Assembly (NCBI GenBank): GCA_028023455.1
Contig: JAQFVV010001035.1
Span: forward strand, 1-64,000
DNA from: Epiperipatus broadwayi
Lineage: Eukaryota; Onychophora; Udeonychophora; Euonychophora; Peripatidae
Length of the DNA stretch: 64,000 nucleotides
Reading direction: 5' to 3'
The notes under the pieces: model-generated
Told to the model about the DNA's origin: nothing
Database searches by the model: none
What the model saw: only the letters and a program-made list of their open reading frames with translations
Program-made: the position numbers and the translations under genes
Part shown: in pieces, positions 40,532-53,260 of the stretch
How positions within the stretch are numbered: the first letter of the stretch is position 1
Layout: each line of letters opens with the position of its first letter

Positions 40532-41302
40532 TTATAAACCAATTAAGCGTATGTCACGCTTGAATGTGAAGCTATAATAATATACAGGAATTAATATACG
40601 CTAAGCGCTTTCGAGGTCCTTTACCTCATATTCATAGCGGTGCTGTGAGCTGCGAAATGTAAAAAATGGAGTGGGAGAAGTGGTATGCAAAGCATATGCA
40701 AATGGACTAAATAGTCCAGCGTTTAGAGATGTCGAAGCAGGTGTCACGTCTATTGATTGAGTTGTTATTGTTATTGATGTAGTACGCTTCTCTGATCTTC
40801 CGCTTAATGTCATTTTTCTCGATACAGACTATTTTAGGGTGGGAAGGTTCAAATAAATGTCCAGTCTTCTTGGAGTGTTCCAAAATGTTGATGAGTTATC
40901 GTTGTTTTTCATAGCTCTATTATATGTGTATCTGTGTTGTGCTGTCCGGGTGATTGTGCCTGCCTTGGTTTCTCCAAAATAAATGGCGCGGCAACCAGGT
41001 TGTGGGCAAGTTATGCTGTAAATGACATGGGGGGTCTGAGAAGGTTCTATTTTGTCCTTGGAGTTATTGATGAGACGGTTAGTGCAAGGGGGTGTATGAA
41101 AGCTGATTTTAAATTTATTGTCTAAAATCTTGATTAGTTGGTGGAAGATTTTAGGTATGTGGGGAAGAGTGATATATGGAAGTTTAATGTTGTTTTTATT
41201 AATGGTGATTTTTGTATGAAACTGTTTGATTTTGTTGTTGATAGTGTGGAGTTTATAGCCTGCCTGTAGTAGATCTTTGGTATAGAGATGTATGTTGTTC
41301 TT
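40529..41302 (-). repeat. Inverted 3'-end copy at the PLE 5' side
   Basis: Reverse complement of 42,313-43,086. Read on the minus strand it carries the end of the RT/linker, the GIY-YIG domain and the 3' UTR. It is informative because it preserves a continuous frame where the sense copy is broken: TCPQPGCRAIYFGET with no stop, then PKIVCIEKNDIKRKIREAYY in frame. It has its own 1-nt deletion in a T run near 40,891. Identity ends abruptly at 41,302, within the shared word GTTGTTCTT. Confidence 0.92.
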
Positions 41303-42615
41303 AGATTTGTGCTCTTAAACTCGCAAGACTATAAGCATAAAATAAAAGAACAAATCACAAATCTACAACTCACTCCTGTCACACAATTCAACAATAAGCT
41401 TAACCGCGATAAGTTTATTGCATCCATTCTCCGTCCTTATAAAAACAAAGGCATTTCTACCGCAGAATACTACCGAGTTTATACTTCCTTCACCAAAGCT
41501 CCTAGAGTGTTTGCCAACATTAAACTCCACAAGCCAGGTGAACCTCTGCGTCTAATGATGGATTTTGGGGGAGTCCATTATTTTCAAACCGCAAAATGAT
41601 TAATCAACTATTAATCGACAGCCTGGGCTTTGGGAATTTTTCTGTTAATTCTTTCTTTCAGGTCGTGGAGAAAATCAAAAAAGCCACGATCTGTAACAAC
41701 TTCCGAATGACCACCTTTGACGTCAAAGAGTTGTATGGATCCATGGACAGAAAACAATCTATTCACATTATCCAACAAGAACTCACCAATACAATGTCAT
41801 CTGAACGCATTAATTTCATCATTACATTTTTAACTTGGATGGATAAGCATATATACACAACGTTTGAGCACGCTTGGTACAATATGAAAAGCGGATGGCC
41901 GATGGGCCTCCCTTTCAGCGGAATCATAACTAGCATTTTTCTTAATTACTATGAAAAACTAATAGTGCCTAAACACCAAGCTGACAACCCCCACATTTTA
42001 TACATGCGGTACGTAGATGACATACTTATTCTAGCCAATCAGCACACCACAAACAATATTATACAAGAGCTAACGCACAGCACTAATCTAACCATTAATT
42101 CCACATCTGAGGATGCATCCCAAAGCCTAAATTATCTGGATCTTAAGTTAACGTGCGATGAACCATGTATAAATTATTCAATGATTATAAAGCCTTTTGA
42201 AATCAGAGGCTTTATACATCCACATTCTAACGTTCCTAACTCTCACAAATTAGCAGGACTACTAGCTTTCCTACACAGAAACATGCAGCTGTGCAAGTTT
42301 GAGGCAGATCGAAAGAACAACATACATCTCTATACCAAAGATCTACTACAGGCAGGCTATAAACTCCACACTATCAACAACAAAATCAAACAGTTTCATA
42401 CAAAAATCACCATTAATAAAAACAACATTAAACTTCCATATATCACTCTTCCCCACATACCTAAAATCTCCCACCAACTAATCAAGATTTTAGACAATAA
42501 ATTTAAAATCAGCTTTCATACACCCCCTTGCACTAACCGTCTCATCAATAACTCCAAGGACAAAATAGAACCTTCTCAGACCCCCCATGTCGTTTACAGC
42601 ATAACTTGCCCATAA
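41303..42615 (+). pseudogene. PLE reverse transcriptase (5'-truncated, one frameshift, terminal stop)
   Basis: Two overlapping frames (to 41,599 and from 41,596) form one RT interrupted by a 1-nt frameshift at about 41,595. Recognisable PLE blocks: APRVFANIKLHKPGEPLRLM (family 'KIHKP..PLRPI'), FRMTTFDVKELYGSM (motif A, Asp present), WYNMKSGWPMGLPFSGIITS (motif B region), ILYMRYVDDILILA (motif C, YVDD intact), YLDLKL (family 'FLDV') and HPHSNVPNSHKLAGLLAFLH. A helical linker to the endonuclease follows. PLE RTs are telomerase-related and prime from nicked chromosomal DNA. An in-frame TAA at 42,613-42,615 cuts off the GIY-YIG domain, and the N-terminal part is missing because of the 5' truncation at 41,302. 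Confidence 0.9.
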
Positions 42616-42908
42616 TCCGGTTGCCGCGCCATTTATTTTGGAGAAACCAAGGCAGGCACAATCACCCAGACAGCACAACACAGATACACATATAATAGAG
42701 CTATGAAAAACAACGATAACTCATCAACATTTTTGGAACACTCCAAGAAGACTGGACATTTATTTGAACCTTCCCACATAAAATAGTCTGTATTGAGAAA
42801 AACGACATTAAGCGGAAGATCAGAGAAGCGTACTACATCAATAACAATAACAACTCAATCAATAGACGTGACACCTGCTTCGACATCTCTAAACGCTGGA
42901 CTATTTAG
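42580..42908 (+). pseudogene. PLE GIY-YIG endonuclease domain (broken)
   Basis: In the RT frame, VVYSITCP and, after the TAA at 42,613, SGCRAIYFGETKAGT are the 'GxYxI.C..C...YIGET' core of PLE GIY-YIG nucleases. The pair of cysteines is the PLE-specific zinc-finger-like insertion. The following segment (AQHRYTYNRAMKNNDNSSTF, then LEHSKKTGHLF) is intact. A 1-nt deletion near 42,778 shifts the frame, after which IEKNDIKRKIREAYYIN and RWTI-stop (about 42,908) are read in another phase. The domain would nick target DNA. The longer frame at 42,793-43,014 is in the wrong phase and is a shadow. Confidence 0.85.
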
Positions 42909-42974
42909 TCCATTTGCATATGCTTTGCATATCACTTCTCCCGCTCCATTTTTTACATTTCGCAGCTCACAGCA

Positions 42975-43017
42975 CCGCTATGAATATGAGGTAAAGGACC
43001 TCGAAAGCGCTTAGCGT
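42975..43017 (+). ncRNA. Hammerhead-like hairpin in the PLE 3' UTR
   Basis: CGCT (42,976-42,979) pairs with AGCG (43,013-43,016) as stem I. GAGGT (42,988-42,992) pairs with ACCTC (42,998-43,002) as a perfect 5-bp stem II. GAAA (43,003-43,006) is followed by GCGCTT, giving a 3-bp stem III and a UU cleavage site. The left core is ATGAATAT, eight bases, instead of CUGANGA, so folding is conserved but catalysis is doubtful. The same sequence occurs inverted at 40,597-40,640. Hammerheads in PLE terminal repeats are established in the literature (Cervera and de la Pena); this copy looks like a degenerate one. Confidence 0.5.
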
Positions 43018-43114
43018 ATATTAATTCCTGTATATTATTATAGCTTCACATTCAAGCGTGACATACGCTTAATTGGTTTATAAATTAAATTATCGAATGA
43101 GAAGATTTAAAATT

Positions 43115-43127
43115 ATATCATATAAAT
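43115..43127. repeat. Right copy of the 13-bp target-site duplication of the PLE
   Basis: ATATCATATAAAT, identical to 40,519-40,531. Confidence 0.8.
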
Positions 43128-44320
43128 GTAAATAATCATTTCTTCATGGCTATTTCTCTAAGAGATGATGACTGGGTTAAAAATGATTTGAAAAAATTAC
43201 CAATATCACAATTTTAATATTCAAAATCGAATGCTATTATTTAATATCTGAATAAAAGAGTGGATTCCAGAGCAATTAACAGAAAGATTAGCAGTAAAAT
43301 TACATTGAGGTATGGTGTTTCAAAATTTGTCATACAACGAAGTTATGAGAGGCCATGAACAATCATGGAGGATAATAAATGCTATTCTTATGTATCAAAA
43401 TAAGTTAATTTGTTATGTTCATTATGTATATGGGTTTTATAAACTCAAAATAGTAGTGTGTTGTGTGCAAACTATTGTACTAGCTTGCTGTTTGTGAATC
43501 CATATTGAATAGGCTGAAGTTTTGTGGAATTTGTTTAAGATCACAGTACACTAACAATTCATAAGCTAGTACATTCCAACCATATTTATCTAATCATCCC
43601 AATGATCTTTTAGCCATAGACATTTATGGTAAGTTTATATTGGGCAAGTACAATGTTTTTTTAATAAACTCGTAAGTAAATATCTAGTGATTAAAGCTAG
43701 TGCAAAAAGGTAATAAAGTGCCTGCATAAATTAAAATTTGTATTGATAAGAAAGGTTTGACAGATTGTGTTACATAATTCCTGTCAAGGAGTGGAAATAT
43801 TGGATTGAATGAATGACAAAATATAATTCATATTTTGTGTTCAATTTAGATGTGAGAGAGTTATGTGTAAATTGAATATTTTGTTTAGGGTATACCTAGA
43901 AAGCAACCACTGTAATTGGATAAATAAGTTGAAGGAAGTTGTTAATTATATCAATATAACTCAAAACAAGAAACTAATGTATTTGCACTTTATATATAGG
44001 AAGACTTTGTTAATTAAGGCTCTTTTACCTATTATATCCAAAGAATAAATAAACTATGATAGTGATCTATCAAAGACTAATAAAAATTTGAGAGATATGG
44101 GTCAGAAAATAATTGGCCAAGCTTCTCATAAACATTGTTTATTTAAAGTAGGAGATTTTGTGTTTGTGAAGACTCCTCAAGTATTGATCCACAGAAGTAT
44201 AAGTTTAAAAAATTGTAAATGTATATGAAGGATCATTCCAAATAAAATAAAAAATGAGAGAGAATGAATTTTTTTTGCAAACCAGGAATATAAAAAAGCT
44301 ACTTTCCATGACTAAAGTTT
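43128..44320 (+). pseudogene. Integrase region of the gypsy-like element (broken)
   Basis: Downstream of the PLE the gypsy sequence resumes. An N-terminal zinc-finger trace is LICYVHYVYGFYKLK...CCVQTIVLACC (about 43,410-43,495), then CGIC and SQ near 43,520. The catalytic core begins with NHPNDLLAIDIYGKFILGKY (about 43,590-43,650), corresponding to the 'D.....G' first aspartate segment. Decayed frames lead to the C-terminal FKVGDFVFVKTPQVL at about 44,150-44,195, the usual 'F.vGD.Vlv' beta motif. Many stops are present. Integrase would have inserted the element's DNA copy. Confidence 0.65.
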
Positions 44321-44982
44321 AAATCCAAGGGAAACACCCAATTATTGTAACTCATTTGGAAATTAAAAATGACATATTAAAGTATAATAAAATTAGTAAG
44401 CATTGCTTTAATGTTTTGAGTTGGACCCCAAAAACTGCATTTTAACTGTGAATAATGTAACCATGTGTGTTAAAATGAAAAGATGTGAAATTTTTTATTT
44501 GATACTTTTAGTGAAGTTGAGGTAAGACCAATTTTAAGCAAAAGGCATTTGTTATTTCTTAATTGTTATAAAAATATTGGATACCAAAATAAATAGTAGA
44601 TACTTGGAATATACTCTTATGCAAGTTAAGTAGTATTGGGTGGAATAAAAAGGGGCAATATTTTTTCAATATTTATGATCGTAGATCAGTATGTTATTTG
44701 TAGAGTGATATGATCATAAAAGTAAAAATGTTCTAAATTCACATAATGATGTGAAAGTATGTTGATAATTGCATAGTAATTTGCATAGTATGAATAATAG
44801 AGATATATAACTGTTAAGTATTAACCAGTTATGGTTGGTATTATTTTTTTTCAAATAGGAGTATTAAATAATTTTGGGCTAGAGTTAAAATCTCTGGAAC
44901 ATAAATCTTATTCTAAAAGTTAAAAAAGTAGGTACAATTTTAAAAGAAATTTTATGTTGGAAAATAAACTGGAAAATAAACT

Positions 44983-45180
44983 ATGTGGAAGAATTTTATT
45001 GATGTTTTGCAGTATTGTAGTGTGAGTGCTGAATTAATTAATTTTAATATAGCAGGTATTATGGATAAGGTGTTGTATTGTTTGGACAAAATAATTTTTA
45101 AGGTTATATTATTGTTGGACAAGGTTACTGAAAGATGTAAGGATGGGAGGGTTAATCTCAAATTTATAGTAAAACTTTAG
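44983..45180 (+). CDS. Unrecognised small frame before the putative 3' LTR
   Basis: A 65-codon frame, MWKNFIDVLQYCSVSAELIN onward, with a hydrophobic stretch around FKVILLLDKV. It lies between integrase and the putative 3' LTR, where some gypsy-like elements have an extra ORF. No family motif is visible and the composition is AT-driven, so it may be chance. Confidence 0.2.
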   Translation: MWKNFIDVLQYCSVSAELINFNIAGIMDKVLYCLDKIIFKVILLLDKVTERCKDGRVNLKFIVKL

Positions 45181-45551
45181 CAACTATGAATGAGAAGGTG
45201 AAAGAAAATAGAGAACTAATTATATTTTATAATACATTGTTGGTAAAATATTAGATAAGAAAATTATTTGTTAGTTATGATAGCTCTGGTATGTTAGTCT
45301 CTGGAAATATAATAAATAAAACAATATAGGTATATAAAGGAAATGTAAACAAAAGAATAAGTACATTTTTGTTTTATTATGATAGGAATGTTGATAAAAT
45401 ATTTGTAATTTATGATGATCAAATTATTAAATGCTATATAAACATGGGAAGAGAAAAGGATAAACATTTGTATAGGCTTGAGTACAAATAGTTTATTATA
45501 TCAAGTAGAAATAGCTGTAGATTTATTGTTTTACTTTTTAAAAATTGTTAA

Positions 45552-45860
45552 TAAGAAGGGAATATTGTGACAAATGAAATTTAGTGTAATTTCAGTATTT
45601 GGTATAATATCAAAAATAATAAAAATAAATAATTTTGTTATTTTATGATTAGTGTATTAATGGGGAATCCATTACTATAAGAGCATTGATATAGGTTGCT
45701 ATGGCAATGAATGTTAAAGTAGCAAATGCATTATTATTGCAGCACAAATTTTTAATTAATTTTATTCATTTAAAATATATATGTAAATAATAAAATGTAT
45801 AATTTTGATAGTTATGATTGTTTCTTTATTCTATATATTTTATTTAGCTTGCTTGGCTTA
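45552..45860 (+). repeat. Putative polypurine tract and 3' LTR start
   Basis: AAGAAGGGAA at 45,552-45,561 is a polypurine tract followed by TATTGTGACAAATG. An LTR would begin at TGTGAC or nearby. A GGTTGCTATGGCAATG dyad lies at 45,692 and a TATA/AATAAAA-rich stretch follows. No matching 5' LTR was found upstream, so LTR boundaries are not proven. Confidence 0.4.
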
Positions 45861-46394
45861 TATGGATAACATCACTTTTTCTCAATTAAAAAAAAATGCT
45901 GCAATTACAAGAAATTCTTAAAGAATATACACAACAATACAAGTTGAATTTAATCCAAAAAAGACTACTGGTTGGTCTGTGTTTACAGAAAAACTGCACA
46001 TCCATTTACAAAGCAAAACTGACACCTTTTTTAGAGTTTTCCTTTCCTCTGGGAATAACTGAAATGAGGTGTTTAATACAAAATAGATTAAAAGAAGAGG
46101 CACATATGTATCAAAAACATCTCTCTCTATATATTCTAAGGTACAGCTAATAAATCAACTTATAATGACAAAAATAACATTATGTACCAATAATAAAGTT
46201 TTCTAAAGTTTCAAAGCAAAGATGAAAACCATCTGCAACCAAATTATCCCTTATTAAAAATGGTCTAGGTTTGCACAATATTGACACTTTTTATACGCAA
46301 AAATTAAGTAACTTAGTAATTTCCATGATGAGTCAATTTTCAAAACTTAAATGCTTAATTCAAATTATTCCAACTGATAAACCACCCCCAACAG

Positions 46395-46396
<2 letters not shown>

Positions 46397-46432
<36 letters not shown>

Positions 46433-46442
46433 TTTTATATAT

Positions 46443-46480
<38 letters not shown>
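46397..46480. repeat. Paired (TA)n microsatellites
   Basis: Two pure TA tracts (about 46,398-46,428 and 46,445-46,478) separated by about 17 bp. Open frames across them are repeat-encoded. Confidence 0.95.
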
Positions 46481-46639
46481 TTCATCAATATAGAACAATT
46501 CTTTACAGAACAGGAACATTCATAAACAAATTCAGCAGGAAGGAGACCTAAATAATAATAGCACAATACTTGGAGTAAACAACAGAAAATTATGACATGA
46601 ATACAAAAATGGTCACTAGAACTCAAATTCTTTGTTTTC

Positions 46640-47333
46640 ATTCAAAAAATAAATCTCATCGCAATGCCATCAACATACTTCTTACAACATAAAAGGATGT
46701 ACATTCAATAGACCCTTTTTGTGGGCTATGCCACAAGGCTGAAGAGACCCTGCAACACCTTATTGTATCAATGTACTGCATTACACAATGTAAAAACAAT
46801 GATGTCTGCAACATATCACAAACAAAACATGACCATTAGTCAAATAATCAAGGTTTTTCAAGGTAGATCAATACCCATCAATGGGGCAGTAACCTTTGTA
46901 TTGAATGCCTTTTGGTGTACCAAATGTACCTAGCTAATGGACAACAACCCAGAAGGCATAAATCCAGCTTCTACAACAAATTAAACCATATACATAATAG
47001 AGACAAGATAATAGCAAATCCCCATATTTACACAGCTACATGGTCTCTTATCAAACAACAATCAATGCTATAAGCATCAAAATTTCAAGAACACTGAAAA
47101 TTGAATAACAATAAAATACAGAAATAAAAACAACAGTTTTTTTCTCTCTCTACAACAAATAATTTTTATGTAAGAACTAGATAACTTTTCATTGAAAAAC
47201 ATGTAACTGAAAATTATAAAATAATTGTATACAAAACTAATGATAAAATCAATGTAAAATAATTGTAAAAACCTCTGTATTTCTTTGATCAATAAACTTT
47301 CTTTTTTGAAACATCATCATCATCATCATCATT

Positions 47334-47365
<32 letters not shown>

Positions 47366-47433
47366 AATAATAATAATAATAATAATAAGTAGTAGTAGTA
47401 GTGGTAGTAATAGTAGCAGTAGTAGTAGTAGTC
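46640..47433 (+). pseudogene. LINE 3'-end relic with CCHC-type finger and trinucleotide tail
   Basis: Around 46,700-46,785 the plus strand reads IDPFCGLCHKAEETLQHLI, matching the C-x2-C...ET..H(L/I) finger found at the C-terminus of many non-LTR retrotransposon proteins after the RT. The following frame is decayed. The segment ends at about 47,300 (AATAAACTTTC) in a triplet tract: (ATC)n at 47,310-47,362, (ATA)n to about 47,388, then (AGT)n to about 47,433. LINE-type 3' ends often terminate in such tails. The upstream RT is not recognisable; a frame at 45,896-46,150 may or may not belong to it. Confidence 0.5.
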
Positions 47434-47517
47434 CTATAGCAAGCAATTCACTTGTTCATAGTCAAGGTAAAAAGCTTTAATGTTTTACTTTAAAAGTACT
47501 AAAAACCTAAATTTGAC

Positions 47518-48165
47518 AAGATGCAATTCATTCTGAAAAGTACCTTTTTATTTTACCAATATGTTATTCTTGTTAACTATTATTTTTTCATTTCCCAAAT
47601 TACAATTCATGCTAAATAATATTTACTAAGGCAATAAACCTAAAGCTTGTGTGGTTAAAAATGTGAAGGTAGGGACCTCTACAGGTCTTAACCACAAGCT
47701 TACACATTGGAGGAAAACTATTTTTTACTATTTTTCAAAGATGCAATTTATCTTGTTGAGTATATTTCTATTTTCCTAAGATGCAATTCATGCTGAGTAG
47801 TATTTTCTCATTTTCTCAAGATGAAATTCATGGTGAATTAATATTTTTTCATTTTCCCAAGATCCAATTTCTGCTTAGTAGTATTTTTTTCAAGTTGGAA
47901 TTCATGCTAACTAGTATTTTTCCATTTTCCCAAGATGCAATTCATACTGACTAACATCTTTCCAAGATGCATTTCAAACCAATTGAATTTTTTCCACTTT
48001 CCCAAGATTCATTCTGGCTGATTACTATTTTTTCTACTTCCCCAAGAGGCAATTCTTGCTGAACTAGTATTTTTCAATTTTCACAAGATGCAACTCATGA
48101 TTACTACTATTTTTTCCATTTTCCCAAGATGCAATTCATACTGACTAGTATTTTGCATTTTTTTT
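47518..48165. repeat. Minisatellite, about 40-60 bp unit
   Basis: About ten degenerate repeats of a unit like TTTTCCCAAGATGCAATTCA, followed by TGCTGACTAGTATTTTT, from about 47,518 to 48,165, ending in a T run and a G run (48,170-48,178). Examples are near 47,775, 47,817, 47,857, 47,927, 48,000 and 48,122. Not coding. Confidence 0.85.
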
Positions 48166-48849
48166 TTTGGGGGGGGGGATTCAGTTCTGGCTGATTATCA
48201 TTGGACTTAAATTTATTAAACCTCAATTTAAAGATTTTATTCTAACTTTAAAAAAAATCAAAAGTTTACAAAGAAATGTACCAACAAATTTTATTTTCCA
48301 GCTTCAATAAAAGACTTTTAAAAATCCATGTTCATCTCTATCGTTTGATTTAATATTCAGTATTTTATATAAAAAAAAGAGTACTAATAATATGTTGCTC
48401 AAAACCTAATTGTAGTAAAGTTTGTTTAATTCAGTTTTGAGGTAAAGAAATGTTCATATGATATTAATAGCAAGAAAAGTACAACATAGAATAGCACGGA
48501 TAAATAGTTAATATTTAATAAAAAACAGATGTGTAAATTGCTGATATTTTGTTAAGAAAAAAATTGAAATAATTATTTTTAATACAATTTACCTTTTAAT
48601 TCTTATCATGTTCTTCTTGTTTTAAAATAAATGCATTAAACATAATAATATATAGTTAAACTTTATAAAAAATTACATAGCATTCAGTATGAAACTAATT
48701 TTGGCAAAAAAAGAAGAAAAAAAGGTACTTGAAAAAGGTCAATGCAGAGAGAATTATATATTAATAAGACTAAGAGGAAAACAAAACTTTCATCCAAGTA
48801 TCATCATTTACAGTCACAGGAGAAAGTACATAGTCCTGCTGCTTGACCT

Positions 48850-49150
48850 AGTCAATGAACTTGATAAAAGCAGTTAAAGACAAGTCCTGAGAATGACCAA
48901 AGATGAACCTGCAATGCATCAACCTTAATGAAAATGTAATAAAGATAGATAATCTTATTGCCACAAAAGATCTTTTCTTTTCTTGAGAGTATTACTATAG
49001 AAAGAGCATCATTAAAATCCAGAGAGACATTAGCAACAATAAAGTCCCTAATTGACTTAAAAGCAGGACAAATATAGAAAATATGATGTATTGTTTAATT
49101 ATACAACTGACACTGAGACAAACTCTTAACAAAACCTTTGTTCTTCTTTG
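48850..49150 (-). pseudogene. LINE C-terminal relic (second type)
   Basis: On the minus strand from about 49,135 the translation reads SLSQCQLYN-stop-TIHHIFYICPAFKSIRDFIVAN, then VSLDFNDALSIVILSRK. This resembles the 'C.LC...E...HIF..CP....IW..L' terminal finger of several LINE clades. There are stops, and no RT domain remains. The plus-strand frame at 48,689-48,877 is not supported as a gene. Confidence 0.45.
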
Positions 49151-50492
49151 TGATGTAAATTTCTATAAATACTCGCAACTCTGGACTAAGTTATCATTGT
49201 TTAATATTTCTAATATATAATCAAATAATAGTTACTAACTTTTTAATTAAATTTATTATCTGTAATATAATTTACTTTCAACATTCATGAAATAATTTTA
49301 ACTCCTTCTGAACAAATTTTATGCTAGTCAGAGTGGCACTTTTAATTAAATTCATTGATAATGGCTTTAATCAGATAGCATTTGACTGGTCTGAATGATT
49401 ATAGTTGCATTGCAATCTTGTGATAAGTATTTCCAAATTTAGAATTAACCAGCATATACTGTAGTTGTTTTTTTTTTCTGGTAGATATCAGAAATTATTA
49501 GTAATGTATAAAACTTCTTACTTCAAAAGTTAAATTGCAGAATACAATTTGCAATGATTGTTTATATTTATTTCAACTAGAAATGAGTGTAAAGGTGATT
49601 TTTTTTTGTTTTCAAGTTGTTTTCAATAATTTTAAAGAAGTTTGAATTAATACATATAAAATATATATTTTTTTTATAATTTCAAGACAAGTTTAAAAAG
49701 GGTTTGAATTTATGTCTTGGAAAAAAAAAATTGCATTACTCTATTTATATGAAAATTAAATCGTGTTTTTTTCTTAAATAAATTTGTAACTTTTACATTT
49801 TTTTTTGCATTTAGTTATGTTTAAAATTAATTTCTATGAACGTTTTGTTAAAAACGTATTTTTATGTTGACAGAATCATATAAACAAAACGTTGTCCGTA
49901 TGCAAAACGAAATTTTTCAAATTTAGCTTTGACTTAATCACATTTCCTGATCATGAATAAGTTTAATATCTCTTTGTGCAGTTTTATTTCTAAAACAATA
50001 AATCTCTTTAAAAAGCCACTGATGTTTATTTCTTTTTTATTTTTAATTGTATTAATAATAATTTTTTTAAAAAAAATGTTAATGTTTTGAGGCTTTTTTC
50101 TTGATTTTAATTGCATTAATTTTTTGCTCATCATATTTTGTATTTTAAGTTTCTAGAATAAATTTAGAAAAAATACAAGATAAATAATGAAATTATAGTA
50201 TGCAAATATAAAAGATATATAAAATGATTTGTAACAATTGTTTATTACTGTTGTTAAAAATAAAAAATAAAAAAAAACAAAATAATAAAAAATCTCCCAA
50301 AAATTGATAAAAATGCATGAATACTGAAACACGCATTAATTTTAAAAACATACGTTTTGTGTTTATCGATAAATTTTCATCTGTAGAAAAAATATCATGC
50401 ATGAAATTAGAATAAAAAAAACTATAAAAAGAGTCATATAATATTATATATATACCAGAAAGCAATTAATACTTAAAATAATAACAATATCA
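49151..50492. other. AT-rich stretch without recognised gene
   Basis: Dominated by A/T homopolymer runs; the frames at 49,934-50,134 and 50,193-50,465 (minus) are Lys/Phe/Ile-rich products of composition. Nothing supportable. Confidence 0.4.
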
Positions 50493-51600
<1,108 letters not shown>

Positions 51601-52889
51601 ATAGTAATTGATTATAAAAAAAGCAAAATAAATTTAAAACTAATTAATAAAAAGTATTTAATGTGAAATAATATTTAATGTCCCTTCTGAATGAATACGA
51701 TGTGTAACTTAGTTATTCATCAAATTAATTACCAGATGTGTATTTAATTGTTATTTATTGATAGATTCAAGTTAATCTGGATTGAACACATGAAAAGAAA
51801 TATGGTGCCTAACAAATATAATTGGGATTCTAATAAATAACATTATTTTTATTGTCAGCATTTTGCATATATGAGACCCACTTGTTATTCCACTTTTAAA
51901 AAAATAATTTTTTTTTTTTAAATTTAATAAATTAAAAATTATTTTATCACATCACAAAAAAGTAGATTATCATTAAGATGTTATTAAGTAAAGATGAATT
52001 TTATTTTTTAAGTTTGGAATTTTGTTGTTTACACATACCTAGTTACCAAAAATGAATTTCATTTACGGATAATATAAGATTTTATACTAAGTCAATGATA
52101 ATAAAATGGATTTTATAAAAAGTATAAAAAATTTCGATAAAGTCTTATTTAAATATAAATATCACAACTACCATATCAGTCACTATAATTTATGAAGTTA
52201 ATTTTAAAATTCACAACAATATTTCGCTCCAACAGATTAAAATTAAATCATTCGTTTTTTCCCCTGCAATTAAATAGAATTTCTCAATTTTCGAATATAT
52301 ATAAAGGAAAAAGATCTGTAAAAATGTCTTCATTTAATTAATAATACCTTCACTGCTGAGACAGTTAAGTTTTAAAAGAGAATTCTTCCAAAACAGAGAA
52401 TTGCTTAAGACACCAGATTTGATTCATTTAATCCCATAGTGTAGATGAAAGGTAGTTAAAAAGCGATTGAAGAATAAGCCACGCACGAGTAATTTCTTGG
52501 ACAGCCCGTAGGTTGTGTTTCTTAACTATCTCTATATTAAAACGAGCATTTATCTTCTAAAATAGTTACTTTTTTTTACATCAACACAATAAATAATAAG
52601 ACGATTATTTTTTTTTACTCTTCAATCGAATAAAATAAAATGAAAAATTACAAAATAAAACTTCTTTGCAAAATAAAGAAACATACACACGCTGATATAT
52701 ATATATGCAAAAAGAACATTTTTACATTAAATCATATGATAAAAAAAATGTATCAATTATATAATAACTGACTGCAATCTTTATTAAAATTGCGATTATA
52801 AATAAAAATAAAATTGCTAATGCTTAAATGAAAATGTGTATATTGTAATAGATTAAATATGTAGGCCATAAACGAGTTATCCTGATTTG

Positions 52890-53260
52890 ATAATGCTTGC
52901 GAATTGCTAACCATCTGTAGCAGAATAAAAATAAGGATATGACCTGCTTTTAATGACTCACAGATTAGGGAATAATTTGTAACTGAATAATTATTATGAC
53001 CACGAGAAATGAAAACTTTAATATAATCTGAATAAAAATATATACCTATGGTTGATCACCATTTGCAACTGAATAAAAAATTTACTCTGAAATTGAACGC
53101 CATATAAAAATTATGGACCATACTCTATCCTGAATCATAGCCTAATTATGGATCACTATTTGTAACAGAACAAAAATATGAACCAAAGAAGAACAATTCT
53201 AATTTATTAATGCCTGTGAATTGTAATGCCATTTGTAACAGAATGAAAATAATAAACTAA
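52890..53260. repeat. Very diverged tandem repeat, about 70-95 bp period
   Basis: A CCATTTGTAACAGAATAAAAA-like word recurs near 52,910, 52,976, 53,063, 53,157 and 53,231, usually with TATGACC/ATGAACC downstream. Spacing is irregular. No coding potential; the wider region 51,600-54,705 otherwise shows nothing recognisable. Confidence 0.5.

Larger units (their letters stand above)
40532..43114 (+). mobile_element. Penelope-like element (GIY-YIG type) with 5' inverted copy of its 3' end
   Basis: A 2.58-kb insertion into the gypsy-like relic, flanked by a perfect 13-bp duplication. From left to right it has an antisense copy of the element's 3' 0.77 kb (40,529-41,302), a sharp junction at 41,302/41,303, a 5'-truncated sense copy with RT and GIY-YIG endonuclease (41,303-42,908), and a 3' UTR ending near 43,090. 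The antisense segment is the reverse complement of 42,313-43,086. PLEs typically show partial, often inverted, terminal copies. The sense and antisense copies differ at few positions, so the insertion is fairly recent relative to its host. Confidence 0.9.

Noticed and set aside
40601-41125. Small frames in the inverted PLE segment (and their twins at 42,490-43,014)
   Set aside because: Wrong-phase or antisense readings of the GIY-YIG region; the same peptides appear mirrored because of the inverted repeat.
47249-47446. 65-codon frame rich in Leu, Ile and Met
   Set aside because: Translation of the triplet microsatellite.
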